Assembly (NCBI GenBank): GCA_023380435.1
Contig: JAMCRB010000005.1
Span: 1 to 6,366 of the forward strand
Direction of reading: 5' to 3'
Source of the DNA: Candidatus Parvarchaeota archaeon
GTDB lineage: Archaea; Nanobdellota; Nanobdellia; Parvarchaeales; Parvarchaeaceae
Length of the DNA stretch: 6,366 nucleotides
Made by a program: the position numbers and the translations under genes
The notes under the pieces: generated by a model
What the model was told of the DNA's origin: nothing
The model's input: only the letters and a program-made list of their open reading frames with translations
The model's database searches: none
Shown here: positions 1-5,411 of the stretch, piece by piece
How the letters are laid out: each line of letters starts with the position of its first letter
Position numbering within the stretch: the stretch's first letter is position 1

Positions 1-30
1 TATCCCGCTACCCTGTTTTCCCCCAGTCAT
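1..30 (-). CDS. Start of a second 2-oxoacid oxidoreductase gamma/alpha-like gene (partial)
   Basis: Only the first ten codons lie in the window, reading MTGGKQGSGI from an ATG at 30 down to base 1. This matches residues 7-16 of the neighbouring 2-oxoacid:ferredoxin oxidoreductase alpha subunit, the glycine-rich start of the gamma domain, with 28 of 30 bases identical and both differences synonymous. In-frame stops upstream (TGA codons) and the absence of ATG, GTG or TTG between them and this ATG make it the only possible start. It lies 29 nt after the stop of the upstream gene on the same strand, so co-transcription is likely. A GAG lies five bases before the ATG, a weak ribosome site. It could be a full paralogue, a duplicated fragment or an assembly artefact; the window cannot tell. 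Confidence 0.5.
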   Translation of the reverse strand, partial: MTGGKQGSGI

Positions 31-59
31 TAAACTCGTTGGACGTCAGACTTTTCAAA

Positions 60-1910
60 TCAGTAGCCATTCAATATCACCTTTTTCTCTCCTTTGATAA
101 CTTTGTCCAGGGCTTCTGCAACTTCGTCGTACCTTACAAGTCTGCCGTTATATTTCAGTATCTCGTTCGGTATAACAAAACCGGTTACCGATGCTATGTG
201 CTGCTTTAACTGCGCACTTATGTTCTCCTCTAAAACTGCAGTGTTCTTTGCTTTCTTTAAAAAGTCCAGTATCTCACCTGGCAGTGGGTGTATCAATTTT
301 ACCTGCAACATGGCAATGTTCTTCCCTTTTATGGCCTCTTCCAGCGCGGCACATGGGCTGCCCCAGCTAACGACAAGCAGGTCTGAGCCAGCAGGATCTC
401 CTATGATCTTAAACTTTTCCTCCGGTTTGAGTTCTTTTAGAATCTTCTCGTATTTTCCGTTCCTTTTCTCCATCATTTTTATTCTGTTATTAGGATCCTC
501 AGAGACGTGTCCCCATTCGTCATGCTCATCGCCCGTGAGCCAGAAAATCGCGTTTGGATTGCCGGGTATTATTCTTTCTGATATGTTGTCATCGGTGAAT
601 TTGAATCTTTTATAAGCAGCGTCTACCTTGTCTACTAATTTTCCCCTGTTCACTTTGTAATTTTTTTGTATGTCTGATATCATCTTACGGTCCACGTTCA
701 TGGAACCCTGGGATATAGCCTTCTCACTCAGTATTATGACCGGCACCTGGTATACCTCAGCGTAGTTGAAAGCGTCTGCCGTCATCTTTATACTCTCCTC
801 GACGTCGCCAGGCGCTATTACTATTCTGCCAAAATCCCCATGGCCCTGGTGTACAGCAAACATCAGGTCTCCCTGTTCTGTTCTCGTCGGTTGGCCGGTA
901 GCAGGTGCGCCCCTTTGGTGATCTACCAAGACTATCGGAATCTCATTCATCCCGGCCCAAGTCACAGTTTCAGCCATGAGTGACATGCCCGGACCAGAAG
1001 TAGAGCTTGAAGCCCTTACGCCCGCCAGCGTGGCGCCTGCAGTCATAGCAAGAACTGCCAGTTCGCTTTCCGGTTGTATGACCCTTATCCCGAGCTCGGG
1101 ATGAGATTCCAAAAAAACGCTCTCATCGCTTGCCGGAGTTATTGGATAATAAATTTGCATCTTACAACCAGCTATAGCTTTACCGATAGCGGTTGAAGTA
1201 AATCCTTCCATGTAAAGCTGCTGTTCTCCATTGCCGGTATCAAGCTTTACCACCGGGCTTATCCCCTTGCCTTTTATATGGCTTATCGTCTCCTTAGCAA
1301 GCGTTTCATTCCTTCCTTTCAAGTATTCTATGGTCTCCTCGGAAACAGAAACATCCAAATCGACGACCGTCTTCGGCTTCTTGACGAATTCCGTTTTTAT
1401 GGCTTCGGCTATCGATTCTTCGTCCAATCCAAGCAAATAGCACGAGGCAGTCACGCATACTATATTTTTTGCTATTACGACCTCGCTTGTCGGTTTATTG
1501 AATTTTTTTGCGACGTTTGAGATTATAGAATCAAAATCTATGTCGAGTATGTTTATATCCTTTCTGTCTATTTTGGTTTTGTCCAGCTTGCTGTCAACTA
1601 TTATGTATCCTCCTTCTTTTATGTCGCGCACGTGTCCTTCCTGTACAACTTCGCCTCTTTCGTTCTTTTCGCCTAAAACCGATTCGTTATCAAAAAATAT
1701 GGCCATGTCGACTTTACTCGGGATAGAGGATATCTTTTTGTCCGAGACCCTGACTGTAAAGAAGCTGTGCATCCCTTTTATGTTAGAAAAATACTCGCGG
1801 TATCCATAGACACTGTAACCGAATTTTATCATGACTCTTGAAAAAAGGCTCAATGCTGCGTCTATTCCGCTACCCTGTTTTCCACCAGTCATCCAGTTCA
1901 AATCAACCAT
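60..1910 (-). CDS. 2-oxoacid:ferredoxin oxidoreductase, fused gamma/alpha subunit
   Basis: This 616-residue subunit belongs to the enzyme that oxidatively decarboxylates 2-oxoacids to acyl-CoA while reducing ferredoxin in the cytoplasm. It has the Sulfolobus-type gamma-alpha fusion. Residues 1 to about 190 are the gamma domain, with a glycine-rich GGKQGSG near residues 9-15 and the conserved GYREYFSNIKGMHS at 36-49. The alpha domain follows, with YPITP at 255-259, the family signature also found near residue 253 in Sulfolobus, and SSTSGPGMS at about 302-310. The C-terminal transketolase-like part is near 509-600. Length matches the family (about 620-630). The frame stays open to a TTG at 1919, but the ATG at 1910 is preferred: MVDLNW aligns with the Sulfolobus start, and GAG abuts the TTG directly. 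The gene begins 17 nt after the thioredoxin stop, so they probably form an operon. The thiamine-diphosphate-binding beta subunit is not in the window. Substrate (pyruvate, 2-oxoglutarate or broad) cannot be decided here. Confidence 0.93.
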   Translation of the reverse strand: MVDLNWMTGGKQGSGIDAALSLFSRVMIKFGYSVYGYREYFSNIKGMHSFFTVRVSDKKISSIPSKVDMAIFFDNESVLGEKNERGEVVQEGHVRDIKEGGYIIVDSKLDKTKIDRKDINILDIDFDSIISNVAKKFNKPTSEVVIAKNIVCVTASCYLLGLDEESIAEAIKTEFVKKPKTVVDLDVSVSEETIEYLKGRNETLAKETISHIKGKGISPVVKLDTGNGEQQLYMEGFTSTAIGKAIAGCKMQIYYPITPASDESVFLESHPELGIRVIQPESELAVLAMTAGATLAGVRASSSTSGPGMSLMAETVTWAGMNEIPIVLVDHQRGAPATGQPTRTEQGDLMFAVHQGHGDFGRIVIAPGDVEESIKMTADAFNYAEVYQVPVIILSEKAISQGSMNVDRKMISDIQKNYKVNRGKLVDKVDAAYKRFKFTDDNISERIIPGNPNAIFWLTGDEHDEWGHVSEDPNNRIKMMEKRNGKYEKILKELKPEEKFKIIGDPAGSDLLVVSWGSPCAALEEAIKGKNIAMLQVKLIHPLPGEILDFLKKAKNTAVLEENISAQLKQHIASVTGFVIPNEILKYNGRLVRYDEVAEALDKVIKGEKKVILNGY

Positions 1911-1927
1911 TTTAAACAACTCTTGAA

Positions 1928-2245
1928 TCAGAGGTTTTCGCTAAGCCATTTGGTAAGCTGATCTTTCTGCATTGCGCCCACAAAACTTGCCTTTACCTCG
2001 CCTTTTTCCACCAACAGCGTTGTCGGTATCGCCTCTACGCTGTATTTTGCAGCGATTTCCTGGTTTTCGTCGACGTTGATTTTTACCATAGTCAACTTAT
2101 CCTTCATTTTCTCAGAGACCTCTTCTATCACCGGAGAATACCATCTGCATGGCATGCACCAGGGTGCCCATAGGTCTACGAGAACGGGTTTTTCGGACTT
2201 TAGGACGTCTTTTTCGAATTGTTCTGTGCCATTTATGTCTACCAT
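1928..2245 (-). CDS. Thioredoxin with CMPC active site
   Basis: A 105-residue single-domain thioredoxin, a cytoplasmic dithiol-disulfide oxidoreductase. There is no signal peptide. The active site is WCMPCR with Cys30 and Cys33, where canonical thioredoxins have WCGPC. The buried aspartate (Asp24, equivalent to Asp26 of E. coli), the preceding WAPW, and the cis-proline loop AIPTT (Pro74) are present, as is the late glycine in FVGAM (Gly90). Length is normal for the family. It is the first gene of a leftward operon with the 2-oxoacid:ferredoxin oxidoreductase subunit, which makes ferredoxin-linked redox a plausible context, though that is inference. The ATG lies about 25 nt from the centre of a TATA box, so the mRNA is probably leaderless and no Shine-Dalgarno is needed. 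The methionine between the cysteines should shift redox potential or partner choice; a specialised protein disulfide reductase is an alternative name. Confidence 0.92.
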   Translation of the reverse strand: MVDINGTEQFEKDVLKSEKPVLVDLWAPWCMPCRWYSPVIEEVSEKMKDKLTMVKINVDENQEIAAKYSVEAIPTTLLVEKGEVKASFVGAMQKDQLTKWLSENL

Positions 2246-2263
2246 GCTTCTTATATTACTGTG

Positions 2264-2280
2264 ATATATTTAACCTTTTC
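2264..2280 (-). promoter_or_regulatory. BRE/TATA promoter of the thioredoxin operon
   Basis: Read on the minus strand this is GAAAAGGTTAAATATAT, a purine-rich BRE followed by an archaeal TATA box. The box centre near 2270 lies 25 nt before the thioredoxin ATG at 2245, which predicts a leaderless transcript. Confidence 0.7.
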
Positions 2281-2306
2281 GCTATATTTCGTCTATTGCG
2301 GCTGCA

Positions 2307-2320
2307 TAACGGTTAAATAC
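2307..2320 (+). promoter_or_regulatory. BRE/TATA promoter of the 201-aa membrane protein gene
   Basis: The sequence TAACGGTTAAATAC contains the same nine bases, GGTTAAATA, that form the thioredoxin promoter core on the other strand. Initiation about 25 nt downstream of the box would fall near 2341, giving a leader of about 16 nt before the ATG at 2358. No clear Shine-Dalgarno lies in that leader. Confidence 0.6.
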
Positions 2321-2357
2321 TTCCTTCCTTCTAAGGTATTTAGAATCACATAGCTAT

Positions 2358-2963
2358 ATGACAAACAAGCTAAAAGACATGCTTTCAGGGAGCGATGACA
2401 GAGTAAAAAAAGGCCTCTATACGCTCTTGTCCCATATCGACAGCGAGCCTAAAGGCCAGTATGAAAATAAGTTCCAGAAATACGTCCTAAAGCTAAAAGA
2501 GGCCGCCTCTTCCTACAAGAAAAGTGTTGCTGAACACTTCCATAATGCACGGTTTTACATAGCATCCGCGTCTAGCCTCTCTATAGGTATAGCAAATTGG
2601 AGCAAGGATTTCGCTGTTAACAGTACCGTAATAGCGCCGCTGTTAAATCACGATTATTCATATTCTGGGGTTGAATGGTATCTGCTTGCCATGGGGCAGG
2701 AGGCGGCTACTATGGGGTTATTAGTCTCTACTGCAAAGAATAAGAAGACTGTAGGAAAGCTGGCCCTGCTCTATGAGGGAGCGAGTTTTGCAAATTTCTC
2801 CCTGTATAAGCTGGAGACTATGGGAGCGCTTCCCATCTCTACATATGGGATGATCTGGAACAGCCTATTTTTCTTTTTCCAGATACCCTTATACTTTGCA
2901 ATTCTGAGATATTATATCGGATCAGATAAAAAGGATACAAAACCCTCAAAAGAAAATATATAA
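2358..2963 (+). CDS. Unrecognised 201-aa membrane protein
   Basis: I do not recognise this protein. Residues 1-62 are hydrophilic and lysine-rich, probably helical, with no signal peptide. The rest is hydrophobic in blocks: a weak segment near 66-80, stronger ones near 104-125 (starting GVEWYLLAMGQEAA) and 134-152, and a clear membrane helix near 163-187 with FFFFQIPLYFAIL. A charged lysine-rich tail of about 13 residues follows. Three or four membrane passes are plausible, with the charged N-terminus and tail probably cytoplasmic if the number is even. No catalytic motif is visible. It is divergent from the thioredoxin gene and followed after 87 nt by a small cysteine-rich protein gene on the same strand. 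Gene reality is supported by its own promoter, length, and lack of competing frames; function is unknown. Confidence 0.8.
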   Translation: MTNKLKDMLSGSDDRVKKGLYTLLSHIDSEPKGQYENKFQKYVLKLKEAASSYKKSVAEHFHNARFYIASASSLSIGIANWSKDFAVNSTVIAPLLNHDYSYSGVEWYLLAMGQEAATMGLLVSTAKNKKTVGKLALLYEGASFANFSLYKLETMGALPISTYGMIWNSLFFFFQIPLYFAILRYYIGSDKKDTKPSKENI

Positions 2964-2964
2964 G
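2953..2964 (+). promoter_or_regulatory. Candidate TATA box for the cysteine-rich protein gene
   Basis: AAAATATATAAG overlaps the stop codon of the membrane protein gene and is a near-ideal archaeal TATA box. It would start transcription near 2984, giving a leader of about 67 nt before the ATG at 3051. A weaker alternative is TTTATT at 3014-3019, which would give a short leader. The choice is uncertain. Confidence 0.35.
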
Positions 2965-3050
2965 CACGTAAATCATATCTTTATCATAAAAAAAGCAAGT
3001 GTTTGGCGTTCACTTTATTCGGAAACGGATAATTACGCCGCTGGTGTATT

Positions 3051-3329
3051 ATGGCAAAGGTTACAGTTACAATATGTGATGTATGCAAGCAGAAAATAGC
3101 TACAAAGACATGCCCTGTTTGCGGAAGAGACCTGTGTGAAGCAGATACAAAATCATTTTCAGTTGATGTCGGCCTAAGATTCGGTCAGAGGACGGAGATA
3201 TATCATGGTTACATGTGCGAAGACGACTACAAAAAACTGGACCAGAACCTCGGACATACGCTTGGCAAGATCGGCGAAAAACTAAAGGCTGAAATCGACG
3301 GCGTAGTAAAGGACAGCGTAAGCAGCTGA
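3051..3329 (+). CDS. Small cysteine-rich, probably zinc-binding protein (92 aa)
   Basis: A 92-residue soluble protein with two CxxC knuckles close to the N-terminus: Cys9/Cys12 and Cys21/Cys24, then Cys29, His52 and Cys56. The spacing C-x2-C-x8-C-x2-C-x4-C with a later H-x3-C resembles a zinc ribbon or treble-clef finger able to hold one or two zinc ions. The middle part (33-55) looks beta-rich and the C-terminal third is a charged, probably helical stretch (about 57-90). Role is unknown: nucleic-acid binding or a protein-protein adaptor are both possible. The ATG is preceded by GGTG with a 4-nt gap, a fair match to the archaeal anti-Shine-Dalgarno sequence. An antisense frame overlaps it but lacks any family-like pattern. 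The stop is followed by about 100 nt before the tRNA. Confidence 0.82.
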   Translation: MAKVTVTICDVCKQKIATKTCPVCGRDLCEADTKSFSVDVGLRFGQRTEIYHGYMCEDDYKKLDQNLGHTLGKIGEKLKAEIDGVVKDSVSS

Positions 3330-3398
3330 AGTCCGGATTCCTAGTCTTATAACTGGTCATCCAGAAGCAGCTTTGTTCGCCGCTGCAAATCGGCTACT

Positions 3399-3414
3399 AA
3401 AAATACTTATAAAG
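3399..3414 (+). promoter_or_regulatory. BRE/TATA promoter of tRNA-Tyr
   Basis: AAAAATACTTATAAAG combines an A-rich BRE with the TATA element CTTATAAA. Its centre near 3410 lies about 28 nt before the first base of the tRNA at 3438, the normal archaeal spacing. The rest of the 108-nt stretch between the cysteine-rich gene and the tRNA holds nothing else I can support. Confidence 0.7.
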
Positions 3415-3437
3415 ATAACGCGACATAATCATTAAAT

Positions 3438-3558
3438 CCCTGCGTAGCCCAATGGTAGAGCGACCGGCTGTAGAATTGCCAAGTGCTGTTTTTCAGTGCG
3501 ATGAAGATTTTCAGCTGCGGACACCGGTAGGTTGCGGGTTCGAGTCCGGCCGCAGGGA
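3438..3558 (+). tRNA. tRNA-Tyr(GUA), intron-containing
   Basis: The acceptor stem pairs CCCTGCG (3438-3444) with CGCAGGG (3551-3557), discriminator A at 3558, and CCA is not encoded. The anticodon stem is ACCGG (3463-3467) with CCGGT (3524-3528), and the T loop TTCGAGT is at 3539-3545. Removing bases 3474-3522 leaves the seven-base loop CTGTAGA with anticodon GTA at 3470-3472. The C1-G72 pair is the known identity element of archaeal and eukaryotic tRNA-Tyr and supports the call. A15 and T48 can form the Levitt pair, and G18-G19 are present. Two stems each carry one mismatch: C12-A23 in the D stem (3449 and 3459) and G51-G63 in the T stem (3536 and 3548). The mature RNA would have 72 nt before CCA addition. 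Confidence 0.93.
3474..3522 (+). other. tRNA-Tyr intron (49 nt) with relaxed bulge-helix motif
   Basis: The intron sits at the canonical position between bases 37 and 38; a repeated A makes the boundary ambiguous by one base. The 3' splice site lies in a proper three-base bulge (ACA, 3521-3523, cut after AC). The helix next to it pairs the loop CTGTAG (3468-3473) with CTGCGG (3515-3520), so the anticodon is base-paired to the intron. The expected second bulge (AGA, 3472-3474) is not backed by a convincing inner helix. Inside the intron TTTTCA (3490-3495) pairs with TGAAGA (3502-3507), one pair being G-U. This is a relaxed form of the strict bulge-helix-bulge, of the kind cut by archaeal splicing endonucleases with broad specificity. 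Confidence 0.8.
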
Positions 3559-3560
3559 TC

Positions 3561-3612
3561 CTCTTTTATAATGGATTGACTTAATCCGATTCCACGTAGG
3601 CCAGTAAAAGAG
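3561..3612. terminator. Convergent terminator region between tRNA-Tyr and gltX
   Basis: CTCTTTTA at 3561-3568 is repeated exactly as its reverse complement at 3605-3612. The tRNA transcript runs into the first copy three bases after its end, and the gltX transcript reads the same CTCTTTTA immediately after its stop codon. A small hairpin, GGATT (3573-3577) with AATCC (3583-3587), lies between them. The T-tracts are short (four), so termination strength is uncertain. Confidence 0.45.
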
Positions 3613-5292
3613 CTACCTGCTTATGAAAATAAAGGCGTTTTTGCTCTTTTCGTCCATTCTGCAGAAACCAAACCTCTCAAATTGCACTATCTGCCCTTCT
3701 TCTATCCCTTCAGCCATTTTTTCTGCTATCCCGTTTATTTCAGTAAGGCTTTTTTCATTGAAATTGCCGTCTTCATTCAAAAGGTTGCCTACTTTAGTAA
3801 CTTTCACAGGGATGTTCTGCTCTGTCACCCACTGGATTATTTTTTCTCCCTGCTGATGTTCTTTGCTGTGCATCCTGCAGGTTATAAGCTCATCCTCCTT
3901 GTCTACGATCTCGATGCTGTAAAGCTCTTTCAGCCTGAATGTATCGCCAACGTCCAGTGAAACTACATCAGATTTGTCTATGAAGAAAGTGCCGTTTGTC
4001 TGTATCTCCCTATACCCTATGTCATTGGATGGATGGAAGGGCAGTCTGACTTTTTCAGCTGCCGCATCCTGCACTACAAGCTTTATCGGATTCGGAACAA
4101 AGAAGAACCTTTTTGCGTCGTTGTCTATTATCCTGCGGTTGAAAGTGAATAGCATGTCCAAGCTGTATTCGTGTTCTGAAACGGAATAGCCCACTTCCTC
4201 GACAAAATCTCTTATTGCTTCCGGTCTTATACCCCTCCTTTTCATAGAGGAGATTGTCGCCAGCCTGATGTCATGCCAGTCTTTTATGCGTCCCTGTTTT
4301 ATCAATTCCCTAACTTTACGCTTTGAAGTCAGCGTGCCCTGGAAATTGAACCTGCTGTATTGTATAACGCTCGGTTTTCTGAATCCCAGTGTCTTCCTTA
4401 GAGTATTCTGCAGGTTTGCCTTGAATTCATTGCTTCTTAATATGTGGGTAACCCCGCATAGCTCGTCTTCTATAACGCTTGCAAAATCGTAAAGCGGCCA
4501 TAGGTTGTACGGTTTGTAGTCGGTTTTTATCACCCGCATTATGTTTGGATCCCGCAAAGACGCATCTTTGCTCTTCATGTCGCCCTTAAACCTCAAAGTC
4601 ATCTCGCCGGTCTCAGCTTTCCCGTCTTTAGATTTTTTCCATATTGACATGTTTTCGTCGATGGAGTTGTTCCTGTGCTGGCATTCCTTTTCCAGGTTTC
4701 TATTTTTCTTTATTTCCTCCGAAGAGCAAGCGCATGCATAAGCTTTCCCCTCCTTTATCAGGCTCTCAGCAAACCCGTAGATTTTATCCATGTCTTCGCT
4801 TATGAATTTCTTTTGGTCCCATTCTATACCCAGCCACTTTATCCCTTCCTCAAAATTTCGGACAAATTCTTCTTTTACGAGGTTCGGATTCGTGTCCTCA
4901 AATCTCAGCCAAAGCTTCCCGTTGTATTTCTTCTTGTAAAGATAATTTATCATAAAAGAGATCATATGGCCAAGATGCATGAAGCCGGATGGCTCAGGCG
5001 GGAGCCTAAGAACCACTCCATTGCCGGTGTCTGGCAGGTCCTTTAGGCCAGTTTTTTCCTCTTTTTTCGCTTTTGTCTCGACTCCGCTGGATGCCGCTTC
5101 TTTTTCCAGTTCAGCAAGGCTTTTTGAGTTTATGTCGGAGATTACAGTATCAATCCTTTCCTTCAGAGATTTTGGGTCCTTCAAGAGCGATTTGTCCGCG
5201 CCGATTGCGGCCGAGAAGACCGAGCCGGGGCTGGCTTTTCCGCCATGGGCCAGGGCATTTTTTAACGCAATCCTCCTTATTTCATCATCCAT
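3613..5292 (-). CDS. gltX: Glutamyl-tRNA synthetase, archaeal type
   Basis: This 559-residue class I synthetase charges tRNA with glutamate in the cytoplasm. After an N-terminal helical extension (1-85) with a lysine/glutamate-rich linker, the catalytic Rossmann domain starts at about 92. It shows PPEPSGFMHLGHM with the HIGH-equivalent HLGH at 106-109, RFEDTNP at 130-136, and the KMSKS-equivalent TSKRK at 322-326. DWHDIRLATISSMKRRGI (338-355) follows, a stretch typical of archaeal GluRS. Cys187, Cys189, Cys204 and His206 could form a zinc knuckle in the acceptor-binding insert. The C-terminal region from about 395 is the beta-barrel anticodon-binding part seen in archaeal GluRS and GlnRS. Length fits the archaeal family (about 550-570). 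Archaeal enzymes of this type often also charge tRNA-Gln for later amidation, but the sequence alone does not prove that here. It diverges from the histone-fold gene and has its own TATA box about 28 nt from the ATG, so it is probably leaderless. Confidence 0.95.
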   Translation of the reverse strand: MDDEIRRIALKNALAHGGKASPGSVFSAAIGADKSLLKDPKSLKERIDTVISDINSKSLAELEKEAASSGVETKAKKEEKTGLKDLPDTGNGVVLRLPPEPSGFMHLGHMISFMINYLYKKKYNGKLWLRFEDTNPNLVKEEFVRNFEEGIKWLGIEWDQKKFISEDMDKIYGFAESLIKEGKAYACACSSEEIKKNRNLEKECQHRNNSIDENMSIWKKSKDGKAETGEMTLRFKGDMKSKDASLRDPNIMRVIKTDYKPYNLWPLYDFASVIEDELCGVTHILRSNEFKANLQNTLRKTLGFRKPSVIQYSRFNFQGTLTSKRKVRELIKQGRIKDWHDIRLATISSMKRRGIRPEAIRDFVEEVGYSVSEHEYSLDMLFTFNRRIIDNDAKRFFFVPNPIKLVVQDAAAEKVRLPFHPSNDIGYREIQTNGTFFIDKSDVVSLDVGDTFRLKELYSIEIVDKEDELITCRMHSKEHQQGEKIIQWVTEQNIPVKVTKVGNLLNEDGNFNEKSLTEINGIAEKMAEGIEEGQIVQFERFGFCRMDEKSKNAFIFISR

Positions 5293-5314
5293 GAATACAG
5301 TAGTGCTTTTCCGC

Positions 5315-5325
5315 TCTTATAATTA
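5315..5325 (-). promoter_or_regulatory. TATA box of gltX
   Basis: On the minus strand this reads ATAATTATAAG. Its centre near 5320 is 28 nt from the gltX ATG at 5292, which places the start site within a few bases of the ATG. The intervening sequence has no Shine-Dalgarno match, in line with a leaderless message. Confidence 0.6.
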
Positions 5326-5362
5326 TGCAGTTGTGCCAAAACACGCTTAAAATGGCCCAGAG

Positions 5363-5376
5363 ACAAGTTTTTAAAG
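5363..5376 (+). promoter_or_regulatory. TATA box of the histone-fold gene
   Basis: ACAAGTTTTTAAAG carries a TTTTTAAA core centred near 5372. Initiation about 25 nt downstream falls near 5397, leaving a leader of about 15 nt that contains just the Shine-Dalgarno sequence. Because the promoter lies inside the longer open frame, it argues for the start at 5412. Confidence 0.6.
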
Positions 5377-5400
5377 CATTACGTAATCATATAATAATAA

Positions 5401-5408
5401 GAGGTGAT
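5401..5408 (+). promoter_or_regulatory. Strong Shine-Dalgarno of the histone-fold gene
   Basis: GAGGTGAT is perfectly complementary to the 3' end of archaeal 16S rRNA (AUCACCUCC) over eight bases and is followed by three bases before the ATG at 5412. It fixes the start codon and is the only strong ribosome site in the window. Confidence 0.8.
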
Positions 5409-5411
5409 AAA

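Noticed and set aside
94..615. Long plus-strand open frame opposite the oxidoreductase gene
   Set aside because: It is antisense to a clearly conserved protein, has no promoter or ribosome site, and its residues show the low-complexity pattern of a shadow frame.
1..1892. Terminal redundancy of a circular replicon as the cause of the repeat at 1-30 and 1863-1892
   Set aside because: The copies differ at two of 30 bases and diverge completely just before the ATG, so they are not an identical end overlap.
1911..1919. TTG start three codons upstream of the oxidoreductase alpha subunit
   Set aside because: GAG directly abuts the TTG, leaving no ribosome spacing, and the family's N-terminus aligns with the ATG at 1910.
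3100..3360. Minus-strand frame of 86 residues opposite the cysteine-rich gene
   Set aside because: It overlaps a gene with a clear metal-ligand pattern and ribosome site; its own sequence is arginine- and cysteine-rich without a motif.
3366..3386. Hairpin GCAGC (3367-3371) with GCTGC (3382-3386) upstream of the tRNA as a terminator
   Set aside because: The stem is only five pairs with a ten-base loop and no T-tract follows, so chance is a sufficient explanation.
3474..3522. C/D-box guide RNA within the tRNA intron
   Set aside because: GCGATGAAG resembles a C box only loosely, and no CTGA D box exists in the intron.
5325..5411. In-frame N-terminal extension of the histone-fold protein by 29 residues
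   Set aside because: The TATA box (about 5368-5376) and the perfect Shine-Dalgarno (5401-5408) lie inside it, and the extension has no histone-fold similarity.
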